Assembly (NCBI GenBank): GCA_024220525.1
Contig: JAMYWO010000230.1
Coordinates: 8,278 to 67,319 of the forward strand
Length of the DNA stretch: 59,042 nucleotides
Source of the DNA: Cochliopodium minus
Taxonomy: Eukaryota > Discosea > Himatismenida > Cochliopodiidae
Direction: 5' to 3'
A program made the translations under genes and the position numbers. Shown one piece after another: positions 24,273 to 35,532 of this stretch (position 1 is its first letter; each line of letters opens with the position of its first letter). Under the pieces are notes generated by a model. It had not been told where the DNA came from. It searched no databases and saw nothing but the letters and a program-made list of their open reading frames with translations.

Positions 24273-26263
24273 ATGGAATTGTGGCTATTTGGGCAATTTC
24301 AAATCTTCTATACTTTTGGAATTCCAATTTATTAATTTTTATTTCTTTGGAATAGGGTCTTGATTTCACTATTTGGGGCACTAATTGTAAATATAGGTAA
24401 ATAAATTCATAATACAATTAAACATTTCAACAAATCAGATTTGCATTCAAATAAAATCTAACGAGAAATGCTTCAATATATATTTTTATTTTTTATAGGA
24501 ACCAATATTGTCAAATATTCACATACATTCAAAAAATCAAGAGATAGTAGAAAAGCTAATGGGTTCTGGACATTTGGTAAAAAAAAAAAAAATTTACTTC
24601 AAAGAAAAAAATCAAAATGGAGCATAAATTATCTTGAATTTGAATAGGATGGATCTTGTTTATAATGGGAAATATATTCAATTTTCTTGCATTATCATTT
24701 GCAGCACAATCGTAATTTTTTTAATTGAAGGAAAATATAAATCGAATTAAATATAACAAATTATTTATTGGACACATACATTTTTGTTAGAAATTATTAA
24801 AATTTTAAAATAAATTGCTTGTAAACTTTATTTTGGCTGAATAAATTTACTTTAATCCTGTATTATTCATGAAAAGAACATCAAATAGAACTTTAAACAC
24901 ATAGTAAAAAATCAAGAAAATAAGATATAAATTTAAAATAATTAAATTTTTTATTTAATTAAAATTTAAAATAATTATAATTTTTATTTAAAAAATAAAA
25001 AACTTTTAATATTAATTTAGAATAATTTTAATTATTCATTTTGATAAAAAGATTACTGGCAGGAATACAATCATTCCAGTTCATAGTTAACATTGTATTT
25101 GCCAAAATACTTTTGGGGGAAGACATCTCAAAAATGTCCATGTTGGGGACTTTCTTGATCATTGTGGGTTGTGTGACCATATCTATTTTTGCATCACATA
25201 AAAATAATGGTAAAAAAAAAATTATTACAAATAATTAAATTTTATAGCATCTTTTTTTTTAATTGTTATTTTTTATTTTATTTTTTTGCATTAAAATTTT
25301 TTTTACCAACATTTTTTAAATTTCTTTGATTTAGTTCATAATGTTTCTCAATTACTCCAACTTTATACTAAGAAGCCGTTTATTATTTACATAAGCACTT
25401 TAGGTGGTATCGTGTTGATTGTACAGATTGTGTAATTTTTCTAAAAAAAATTATTATTTATCAGTTTATTTTTATTCAAAAAAGATTTTGGGTGGTAAAT
25501 TGTATCAGAAACAAGAAAAAGTTGGAACTACAGATTCCTTCTTCCAAATTTGACAGCTTCTGCAACATTTTCATGCCTCTTTGTTACGCCTTCATTTGTG
25601 CTGCATTTGGAGTTCAGTCTCCCGTTTTTGGAAAATCAGTGTCTGAATTATTAAGAATTTCTATATTTGGTAAACAAAAAAATTGATCTTTATAAAAAAA
25701 GAAAATAAAAAATAAAAAATAAAAAATACTTTTTTAAAAGAAAAGGATGATCAGTTCAAGTATTGGTTCACTTATGTTTTGATAATCTGCTTTTTTCTTT
25801 TTGCGATTGTTTGGCTGTACAGATTGAACATCGCTCTGAAAAAATATGACGCTTTGTATATTGTCCCCATCTTAGGATGTAAATAAAAAAAAACATTTAA
25901 ATATTTTTTTAATTTTAATATTTTAATATTTTAATATTTTTTTAACAATAAATTTATTTCTTCGCATTAAATTTTTATTAATTTATTTATTTATTTTTAC
26001 AATGTTTTAAAGGCATGTATATTTCATTGAGTATCATTGAAGGAGGGATATATTTTGAAGAGTTTCAAGATTTTACTAGGTTGGATGTCATCATGTTTTT
26101 TTGTGGCGCCTTTGTTTTGATAGTGGGCGTTTTTTTCGTTAACTTACATCAAGGAAAGTCTAATCTTGTTAAGTTTGAAGACACTACAGAAGGATTTATT
26201 TATGATTCACATCGAAGTGATAATTATATTTATGATATCCAAAATGAAAGAAATTTGAATTAA
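24273..26263 (+). CDS. NIPA-type magnesium transporter (DUF803)
   Basis: Exons 24273-24280 (8 nt), 24356-24396, 24499-24576, 24648-24711, 25052-25209, 25335-25431, 25485-25669, 25741-25878, 26013-26263 give 339 residues with all phases matching. Family landmarks in order: SLFGALIVNIGTNIVKYSH, FIMGNIFNFLALSFAAQS, FIVNIVFAKILLGEDISKM, AFICAAFGVQSPVFGKSVSE, NIALKKYDALYIVPILG and SIIEGGIYFEEF. About nine hydrophobic helices are present, as in NIPA proteins, which move magnesium across the plasma membrane or endosomal membranes. The C-terminal tail is short and hydrophilic. The 8-nt first exon (ATGGAATT, weak GTGGCT donor) is the least certain part; everything from exon 2 on is solid. Confidence 0.85.
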
Positions 26264-26579
26264 AAAAAATTTTTAAAACATTCAATTCAAAATTTATGAA
26301 AAAAATTTGAACTTTTTTTTTAAAAAAAAATAGATGGTCAATCTAAAATTAAATCTAAATTTTAATCTTTATATATTTTATTTAAAAAGTTAAGCTGTCT
26401 TGATAAAACGAATTTAATTGGAAACTGTTAAGTAATTCTTTGCAAAAACTTATGTACACTCCTTATTGTTTCATCATTTAATTTTTTGAAGATTTGAAGT
26501 GTTCATCCAAAGAGAATAATGACAATTTAAAACATCAACATAAGAAGAAGATACATTAATAAAAAAAAAAAAAAAATAG

Positions 26580-28058
26580 ATGTTGGATAAAATAGTGAAA
26601 TATTTGCAAAAGAGATCATTGATACATCAATTCATTATTTTATTCCTTATTTTCTCATCAATAATATTTATCACAACCTATATCATTGCAGAGACAATAT
26701 TCTATGAAGATACAGAGGATATTATAAAGAAGAATACGCTATGTCAACCCTTGTGCATAAAAATGCATTCCCATATAATCAATCATAAGTTCTTGAATGC
26801 CTATTATATCAATGAGGAAAAAATAGAAATGAGATATAACACCACAATAAATCATAAAAGCATTACAAATGAATCTATCCATAATGAGAAATTAAAAAAG
26901 CGAATATTCATTGCTATACTGTTGAATAATAATCAGAATAACTTCCCCATATGGTTCTCTGAATTCGATAAACTGATATCATCGTACATAGATGACAAGA
27001 TGATTTATGTCTCTGTTGTGGAAACCAACTCTCAAGATCTCAGTCCTTTCTGGTCAACTTTTTTCAGTGAATACCTCAAAACAAAAGGAATAAAACACAC
27101 AATTTTTAGCACAAGCAAAATTATAGAGTATAAAAAAAAAGACAAAAATAATTTCTTCACATTGAAATTTTTTAATTAATTTAAGATGGGATTCATCTGT
27201 AAGCCACAACTTGTTCAAAGATGAAACAGATTATCTTTCGTAAACTATTTTTTAAAAACTTTGAAGATTTATTTAAAAAAAAATAAACTTATTCACTAGT
27301 TTTCTCAAAAATTTAGTCTTAGAACCACTTCAGAAATCTAAGGAAAAATACAAAAGAGTTTTATTTATGGACATTGTAAAAAAAAAAAAACTATTAAAAT
27401 ATATCTAATATTGATCTTTTTTTTCTTAAGAATTTATTCAATGCTGAAGAAGCTGTAAAAATTATTAAACAAGATAAATATGATATTATCAGTGGATTGG
27501 ATTTCGAAAATTATAAAACTATTTACACCAGGAACATAAGAGACCTTGCTGGAAAAAACTCACAAAAAGATTTCATCAAATTGTTTAGAAAAGGAGATCC
27601 TTTCCAAGTTTTTTGTGCATGGAGCAGCCTGGTTTTGATTAATGGTAAATTTTTGAAAAAATTGTCAATTATTTAAAGTTTTCAATAAATTTTTTCTTAA
27701 TAAATAAAATTAGTTTTCTATAATTAAAATTAATTTTATTTTATTATTTCCAAAAAAATATATATATTTAGCAAAACCTTTTTATGAGGGATTGAGATTC
27801 AGAAATAGTTTAGATGGAGAATGCCATAACAACGAACATTTACTCTTCTGCCAAGATATGTGGAAAAGAGGTTATGGAAATTTTGTGATTGATCCTTCAG
27901 TCGTTTCATTGATGAAAGAAAAACATTTAAGGAAAATGAAAGCTGGTGTTTTATTTAAAAATAAAAAATCAAGTCTTACATTGAGTAACACTGAAATTTC
28001 TTTTCAAGATCCTCCTAATCAAGTATTTTGTTGTGTTGATGATTGTTTTTTAGTGTAA
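26580..28058 (+). CDS. CAP59-like glycosyltransferase (GT69), type II membrane
   Basis: Exons 26580-27127, 27186-27239, 27300-27375, 27431-27644, 27772-28058 give 392 residues. After a short cytosolic start there is one hydrophobic anchor (IHQFIILFLIFSSIIFITTY), typical of a Golgi type II enzyme. The lumenal part follows the pattern of the fungal CAP59/CMT1 mannosyltransferase family: FIAILLNNNQNNFPIWFSEF, VSVVETNSQDLSPFW, RVLFMDI, ISGLDFENYKTIYTRNIRDL, VFCAWSSLVLINAKPFYEGL, FRNSLDGECHNNEHLLFCQD and MWKRGYGNFVIDPSV. In fungi these enzymes transfer alpha-mannose in capsule or wall glycan synthesis. The usual acidic NDV after the LF strand is MDI here, so one acidic residue is kept. Domain call from recall but many motifs agree. 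Confidence 0.8.
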
Positions 28059-29172
28059 CACTTTTCCTTTTTTTAAAAAAAAATTAATTAAAATCATTTA
28101 TTTTTTTTTCACTTTGATAGGAAAATTGATTGGGGAAAACGCTAAAATGAATACTCTTTTTCTACTGTTGTTAATAAATAATTTATTTGTTTTTTAAAAT
28201 TTTTCTGATTGTTTTTTTAAACATCGAAACTTTTGTTTTTTCTTTACTTTTAAACAATTTTTATTTGAATTTATCAAAAAGTATTCAATATTTCTTTTCA
28301 ATGATAAATTCAATTTTTGATAGATAAATCAAAATCAATAAAAATCAAAATTAAATAAAAAAAAATTACGAAGATCATTTCAAATGAAATAGAAAAAAAA
28401 AAAAGAAAACAAATGACAAAATTTAATCAAGAAAAATGTAAATTCATTTCAAAAAAAAAATATATAAACAAAATGATTGATAATTAAACAATTTAAATTC
28501 CCTTTTTATTCTATTTCTTTATTTGTATTTTAGGTCATTTCATCTATTGTAAAAAAAACATTAAATCATCAATAGGAATACGGAATAATATATTTCCTCT
28601 TTCTAATTTTTTAAAAAACACAAAAAAAGAAACATTCCATTAATCACAAATGGTAAAGAATAAAAAACAACTTCTTTGTTTCATCTCTTTCAAATTAAAA
28701 GAAGAAATAAATTATTTATTATAAATTAAATTTTTCAGTTTAAAAAAAATTATTTATGTTATAAAATTATTTACACTTGATTTTTGGAATTATCTCTTGA
28801 TTATAGCTTGAATCATGTGTGATATTTATTTTACTTGATTTTTTAAGAAATTGAGAAATTAGTAATTTTTCTTTTCTCATTATTTTATGAAATTGAGAAA
28901 TAATAAAGACAGACAAATTATAATGCTGAATATTAGTCTCTATCCACATCACTAATTATCCATTTCATATCATTCTTTTTTTTTTAACCTTAAATATATA
29001 TATTTTTTCACAAACAGCAACAATAAATTATAAAAATAAAAAAATAAAAATAAAAAAAAAAAAATCAACTAGTTGAATCTGGTAGAAAACTTTTTTATTT
29101 TTAAAAAGAAAAATAAAATACACTACTCAAAAAATAATAATCCTCATATAAAATAACAAAATATATCAAAAT
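28059..29172. other. Intergenic region, no clear gene
   Basis: About 1.1 kb, almost pure A/T. One 61-codon minus frame (28767-28952) has slightly non-repeat composition but no recognisable features. Nothing else seen; should include the promoter of the gene at 29173. Confidence 0.5.
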
Positions 29173-30219
29173 ATGAAAATACCTCAAATTATTATTATTG
29201 AACAACTAACCCCTGGACACGAAAGATTTGCCAATGATAAAGTACAGAAAGATGTTGGAGTCTGCGTAAAGAAAAAAGCATTCCCTATAAAGATCTCTAC
29301 AGAAAATAGCGATTTCGATCTTTCTAAAGTTAAATTTACTTTATCTTTGCTCTATGACAACACTATGGTCCCTGTGGACTTTACAGAGCAATCTCCTTTG
29401 ACATACAAAACTAAATTGTCAAAGGATAAAACAAATGCGGTAATCGAAGTGTCCTTGTTGGTATTAAGTTCACAATTGGAAAATTCCCTTTTTCTAATTA
29501 AAGTCAAAGCTGAATCCAAAAAAGACTCAAAGGATTTCAGCGAGACAACTTCTATGCCTATGAAAGTTGTATCCAAAGTAACTCAACTCAATGCTAAAGC
29601 TAAGAAAAGAACTCGAAATAGATCTACTCCCACCAAAGACATGTTTATCAATGCTATGGAGAAGTTGGACCAAGGACAAGAAAAACACAGTCAACTTTTG
29701 GCCACCTTGCTCGAACAATCTAAGCAACAAACCAATATTCTTCAAATGTTACTTCAAGAAGAATCCCAAGAAATCATCAACACCATCAATTCAGACATCG
29801 ACATTCTTGAACACATTTCTAGCGACATAACTCCTAAAAAGAAAGTAAAGATAGAGGTTACTTCCGAGCAGGGTGATGATGGTAAGTCCTCTTCTGGTGA
29901 TAATCAATTAGATTTTGCATTTAAAAGTCTTTTTGAATCATTTAGCACTATTGAGGACAACGACTTCTTCAACATGGCTGACAAAAGCGATTTCCCATCT
30001 TCAAATTTGAATCGTAGTTCTGACCTTTTCAATTTCGATGATGAGGTAATTAATTCTGAATCTCCTAATCATATTAATTCTTATGATCTCAGTGAAGAAA
30101 TGCTTTTAGAAGATGAATCACTTAATCATAGTATGTCCAACAAAAGAAATACCTCTTCTGTCAATCAATCTATTGACTTTGGAAACATGCCTTCTTTGTT
30201 TGACTTAAACTATAATTAA
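29173..30219 (+). CDS. Putative transcription regulator: beta-rich domain, basic linker, coiled coil, acidic tail (348 aa)
   Basis: Intronless, ATG at 29173 after an A-rich leader. Residues 1-145 look like a beta-sandwich (FTLSLLYDNTMVPVDF; VIEVSLLVLSSQLENSLFLI; SMPMKVVSKVTQLN). The closing VSK element recalls a pattern at the end of p53/Rel-like folds in some protists, but I cannot name the family. A basic stretch KAKKRTRNRS (about 140-150) could bind DNA or act as a nuclear signal. A coiled coil (about 155-205) with Gln-rich turns follows, then PKKKVKIE, another nuclear-signal-like run, and an acidic, Asn/Ser-rich tail typical of activation regions. Function as a transcription factor is inference from layout. 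Confidence 0.55.
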   Translation: MKIPQIIIIEQLTPGHERFANDKVQKDVGVCVKKKAFPIKISTENSDFDLSKVKFTLSLLYDNTMVPVDFTEQSPLTYKTKLSKDKTNAVIEVSLLVLSSQLENSLFLIKVKAESKKDSKDFSETTSMPMKVVSKVTQLNAKAKKRTRNRSTPTKDMFINAMEKLDQGQEKHSQLLATLLEQSKQQTNILQMLLQEESQEIINTINSDIDILEHISSDITPKKKVKIEVTSEQGDDGKSSSGDNQLDFAFKSLFESFSTIEDNDFFNMADKSDFPSSNLNRSSDLFNFDDEVINSESPNHINSYDLSEEMLLEDESLNHSMSNKRNTSSVNQSIDFGNMPSLFDLNYN

Positions 30220-30968
30220 GTAACCTTGTATTATAATTAACTTATAAAAAAAAAATATAAAAATGTAAAAAGTCAAAAAAAAAAGATAGTTTTTTAATTA
30301 AAAATAAAATTTTTCACAGCCTCTTATTACAATCTCGACAATAAAGGTTACCTTTATTTTTTCTCAAAAAAAAAAGTATTTTTAAATAAAAAAGTTTTTA
30401 AAAAAATAAAACAATCTGTATTTCTTTTCTTTTTCCCAATTTACTTCCCATTCCTTTCTTTTTCTTTCAATTTCTATCGATCATATCCCTTAATAGGATA
30501 CCTTTATTTTTTTTGTTAAATCAACATGTTATATATATAAAATAAAAAAAAAGTGATTTTTAAAAACTGTTTTGCAAAAAAAATTATTGGTTTTATTCTA
30601 TGATGCTTATGTTATTTAGTTCATAAACAAATTATGATTGAAAAAATGTGCTGAGTTTAAACCAAATTCTTATTTTTATAAATTGTTTGATTATAATAAA
30701 AGTTAAAAAGTGAATTTATACATCCTTCAAATAATTAATCACTACTCATTCCTACAAATATATTTTAATTAAAATAATTTTGAATGGAGTGGCTTTTAAT
30801 AAGATTTTGCTTTGAGTATCTTGTTTTACTTTATATTATTCCGGTGAGCAAATATATTCAGTCATTTCTCTTAAAAAAATTTTCAGAGTATACTTTGTTT
30901 AATAAAAACACGTATAATTAAATTTTAAACCTCTCTGGTTCTGCTTTTGAAATTTAAATTTAAATAAA
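30220..30968. other. Intergenic region, no gene seen
   Basis: About 750 bases. It contains two copies of a TACCTTTATTTTTT-like sequence (about 30349 and 30500) but no exon-like segment on either strand. Confidence 0.5.
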
Positions 30969-33900
30969 ATGACAATTAAATTAACCTTGTTGATTTTACT
31001 ATCTCTTTTGGTTATAATTAATTGTGAAAAGTTTGATATATATAAAGAATGCAAAAAAGGAGCAGAAAAAATCATTATAGATTCTAAATTTGATTCAATT
31101 GTGAGAACATCATATAGTTTTTGGAGCAATGATTACATCACCCCTCAAAATTTCGTTGAGAAATGCATTAATGTCAAATCTCTTGAAATCAATTCAAATT
31201 ACATTTATGGTAACAATCTTATTTGTTTATTGATTTATATTCTAAATTATCATTATATATAAGGTATTGTCTTGGTAAATAAATAAATTAAAATCTGATT
31301 TTATTTTTATTTTTCCTCAACTTGAATAATGGAAATGATGAGAAATGGTTTTCAAGATTGGAAGAATTGACATTAAATTTGGGAGATGAAGATATGGTCA
31401 ATGATTTAAAATATCTCTCATCATTGAAGAAAATAACGATAAATAATTTGAAGAAAGAGATCTTTATGCTCGATTTATCGAATATGAGACTTGAATATTT
31501 CAAAATAGGATCGAATAATTTGAAGAGTTTGAAGATAAATAAAAATAAGATGAATTACAACAATTTGATTTCTTCACTCTCAATTTCCAACCTAAATAAT
31601 TTGGAGAATATCTTTCTGGAAGAGAATACAATTGAAAGATTGGATGAGAAATTCTTTTCAATATTGCCTAATTTGAAGAGAATCAATATGCTCAGTAATC
31701 CTATCTCCAAAATCAAATTTGGGATAGTGAATGCAAATATCTTCGAGCAAGTGATGAGGGATGTTTCAGGCAACATAAAGGAGATAGATGTTATTGATAT
31801 AACTTTCAATGAGGGATATAACTTTTGTCATAATTTCAATTTTTTGCAGTTGGAAAGGATCTATCATTCGAACAATCTCCATTTAAATTGGGAAAAGTTT
31901 AAAGACATACTTTCAAAATCGAGAAATATAATAGAGTTTTCTTCCTTCAGATGTTCTCCCAGTTTGATTGTAGATACTGCTTTAGGAGATCTCCCAGAAA
32001 GACAATTTGAATCATTAAAAAAGTCGAAATGTCTCGTTAAACAAGCAAGAATCAATATAAATGACTGTGTGAGACTTTTTTCTGAAAAAATGAGCTTGGA
32101 TAGACTCGACATGGACATATCTGTGTTTTCAAATTGTAAACCTGGAGTAAAATGGGAAGTGAATATGTTAAACATAACAAATAATGACAATCCTCCTGTT
32201 TCTTTATTCGATCTTTACAATGCAGCTAATCTCTTCTTTGATATCAAAGATACATTGTACATAAATTGCACTACATTTGGATGGAATGAAAATCTATTGA
32301 ACAGTCGCCACAAAATCAAACTTAATTCCGCTAATCTTTACAAAATGGATCTCAGCAATCAAAGTTTGAACTCTTCTTCCGAAATCTTGTATAAAATAAG
32401 AGACTTTGTACCTTACTTTCAAAACATAGATCTTTCTGGCAATAATATTGAAGATCTCTCTTTCTTAAATAAATTATCAGCAACATCGATTAATCTTTGC
32501 AATAACAATATTCAAGACTATCAATCCATTGTGAACATGCTCAAAACAACCTTGACAACTTCTCCTGAAATAACAATTTGCAAAGAAAATAATTGTACCA
32601 ATCCTGTTTGTAACATCACCGAACTTTCCATAACTGAAAAGATCAATTCAGATTTCTCTTGGATCTCTCAATTCAAACATTTGGATTCCGTTAAACTCGA
32701 GAACCAACAATTAGAATCTGTTCCTGATTTTTTATCTTCATCTAGTATCTCTACTTTAAGTCTTGCAAACAACAAAATCAAAAGATTTGATTCAGAAAGC
32801 TTTCCTGATACTTTATTATCTTTGGATTTACAAGGGAACAGATATCTTTCTCATCTAGATCAGTCCATATTCGATAAAGCAATTGATGGTTCTCTTAATT
32901 TGACTCTTTCTGCAGAGAACTCTATCGAATCTTTCCGAGTTCCTTCTACCATTACTCAACTACCTGATTTTTTCCAACACCTATCTTTATCAAAGTTCGA
33001 TCTTCAAGCGGATCTTTTTTTGATGGACGATTCTTTTCAAATATGTGATAAATTTCCTGGATTGACAGAGTTAAAAGTCTCCAATCAAAGTGACCCTAAT
33101 TTCTGGAAAAATATCAAGGAGTGTATGTCTCTGGTTTCTATTCATTTCGAGGAGAATGTATTCAATGACAAATTATTAGAGCAAATTTCTTTTCCTCTCA
33201 GTTTAACTAATTTTACTTCAGTTGGATGGTGAAATATTTTTTATTTCATTTAAATTTCATATTTTTCTTTTTAAAATTTAGTCCCAATTTCTCCAACATT
33301 CAACGACTATCGACTGCTCTTAGAGACACGAATCTAGTTTCACTTGTTTTGAAAAACAGCAACATTTTGTCCATAAAGTTAAATTTTTTAAAAGTTTTAC
33401 CAATTTATTATTAATCTCATATTCAAATAAAGTGAAGGTAAAATTTTTTTTAAATGTTATTGAAATATTTATTGTTAATTTTTGTTAAAATTTAGAAATA
33501 TGGAAAGAGTTCCCCACAACACTCACTACTGTTGATTTTACAGACAGTAAACAGTTACATTCAGTAAGTCTGTCTGATGCAAAGTTTAAAACATTGGTAT
33601 TGAGAGGGTGCTCTTCCTTTTCCATGTTTAATGACACAAACTCTATTTTTGTTGAAAAAACATCATTTCAAGACTTTTATTTGGATGGGACATTGTTGGT
33701 CTCAAAAACTGGAGAATTAGGAGAAAACCACTTTCAAACTTTAAAAAAATATCTCAGGTGTGAATTTGGAGACTCTAAAGGATATTATTTACTCAAAGTG
33801 TCTGTTTTAGGGTATCCATTCTTTTAAATAATTTTAATTTTATTTTCAAACTTTTTATTTTTTTATTTAATAAAAGAGACGGTTATGCAGGGAAAACGAA

Positions 33901-34233
33901 ACTGGTCAGACAACTCACTGGTATCAAAGAAATTTCTTCTAAAGAGAGAACAGAGGGAATGAATTTATATGGATACGCAAAACTAGAACAAAAATACATA
34001 GATTACATAAATGAGAGCATGACCTATTATTTCAACTTTCAAGATTTTGGTAATTTATTTCACAAACTTTTTTTTTTTACATAACGTATTGTTATATTAG
34101 GTGGACAGTTGCACCACAGGCAATATCATCCCACTGCTTTGAATGCAGGTTTTTTTGTTGTGGTTTATGATTTGAGATTATTGAACAAGTTGGGATCTGA
34201 ACATGTTTTAACTAGACTTGAGTACTACTTGAG
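30969..34233 (+). CDS. Signal peptide-LRR-Roc GTPase protein (3' missing)
   Basis: Exons 30969-31209, 31264-31274 (11 nt), 31343-33228, 33282-33377, 33433-33437 (5 nt), 33496-33811, 33877-34049, 34101-34233 keep phase for about 953 residues. The N-terminus MTIKLTLLILLSLLVIINC is a good signal peptide. Residues about 20-830 are leucine-rich repeats (LRINKNKM-like units; IDLSGNNIEDLSFLNKL; STLSLANNKIKRF; LSLDLQGNRYLSHL). Then comes a Roc-type GTPase with P-loop LGDGYAGKTKLVRQL and switch II FQDFGGQLHHRQYH, followed by AGFFVVVYDLRLLNK. The gene stops at a donor (34234) and runs into (TATTTTTT)n and an N. Its last phase (2) fits the first exon of the Roc-COR gene at 114. A signal peptide in front of a GTPase domain is odd; see findings. 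Confidence 0.78.
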
Positions 34234-34254
34234 GTAAATAAATTTTTATTTTTT

Positions 34255-34391
34255 TATTTTTATTTTCATTTTCATTTTTATTATTATTTATTATTTATTA
34301 TTTATTTTTTATTATTTATTATTTATTTTTTATTTTTTATTTTTTATTTTTTATTTTTTATTTTTTATTTTTTATTTNAAAAATAAAAAAT

Positions 34392-34428
<37 letters not shown>

Positions 34429-34462
34429 AAATAAAAAATAAAAAATAAAAAATAATTTTTTT
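34255..34462. repeat. T-rich to A-rich palindromic repeat with a single N
   Basis: (TATTTTTT)n runs to 34377, N at 34378, then (AAAAAAT)n. The two arms are reverse complements, which is what one gets when two contigs are butted at their repeat ends or when a polymerase/assembler folds back. Confidence 0.85.
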
Positions 34463-34474
34463 TGAATTTAAAAG

Positions 34475-35455
34475 GGAGATTATGTTGACAGGGGCCCTCA
34501 TTCTCTTGAATTGGTCTCTTATTTGTTGGCAAACAAGGTCTTGTATCCTCATAAAGTATTTTTATTGAGAGGAAATCAGTAAATTTTTTTTTATTAATTT
34601 AATATTAAATATTTTTTTTTTTCTGTTTATTTTTTAATTTTTTATTTTTTTATTTTACAAGTGAGGCTAGTGATATTAATGGGGACATTGCAAGATTCAG
34701 AGAAGGAAGTTTCAAGGCACAATGCCTCAAATATGAGTTTGGAGAACAAATCTGGAATTTGATCAATGAGGTATTCGATCTCATGCCTCTTTGTGCTACA
34801 GTTGACAAGTCAATTTTTTGTAACAATATTTTTATTTTTTAATTTTAATTTTGTTTAATATTTAATTTTAAAATATTTTAAATTTTTTTTTTTTTGGATT
34901 TATTTTTTTATTTTTTTTATTTTTTTTATTTTTTTTATTTTTTTTATTTTTTATTTTTTATTTTTTATTTTTTTTTTTTAATCCTTCATTAAAAAAGGTA
35001 CACATGGAGGAATCCCAAGAAACATATCAAATACAAAGGACATTCTTCAAGAAATAGAAAGTGTGAAAAGACCCGTCAACCCAATACAACTAGAAAACAA
35101 CCCCCTGCTACTTGATCTCCTATGGAGCGACCCAGCAGGAGAAAACGACACGTTGGACAAAGATGGGTTCGGCCCAAACCCAAGAGGAGATAATTTAATT
35201 GTTTTTGGAAGGGATCCTGTTGATAAGTTTATTGAACAGACTAATTGTCATTATCTTATTAGAGCTCATCAACCTCCTAAACTTGGCATCAAAGTTCAAC
35301 ATTCTGCTCAGGTTTTGACAGTCTTTTCTTCTTCTCATTATTGTGGTGGAAACAACAAGGCTGCCATCGTTTTGATATCCGATGGGAAAATGCATCTTTT
35401 GATTGCCAACATTATGGACAACACCATCGAGCCAAACAAACAAAATATTAATTAA
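34475..35455 (+). CDS. PPP-family serine/threonine phosphatase (5' missing)
   Basis: Exons 34475-34578, 34662-34819, 34998-35455 join to about 239 residues. The metal-site motifs are GDYVDRG, LLRGNHE (the HE is created across the splice), [22 protein letters not shown] and FSSSHYCG. The first block GDxHG is missing, so about 50-60 N-terminal residues lie on the other side of the N. RAHQ replaces the usual RAHE. The C-terminus lacks the DYFL tail of PP2A. A separate gene from the LRR-Roc gene upstream is more likely than a fusion, because the join is at a palindromic repeat. Confidence 0.85.
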
Positions 35456-35532
35456 AAAATTTTATTATTATTTTTTGTTTTAACTTTCAAAACTTTTCAA
35501 AAAAAAAAATTATTTTATTTTTAATATTTTTT

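Noticed and set aside
28767-28952. 61-codon minus-strand frame
   Set aside because: No recognisable features, no leader, low complexity; kept only as a remark in the intergenic entry.
30969-35455. LRR-Roc-phosphatase fusion protein
   Set aside because: Tempting as a novel fusion, but the two parts are separated by an N inside a palindromic repeat, the Roc domain is incomplete on the left and the phosphatase on the right. Two broken genes are more likely.
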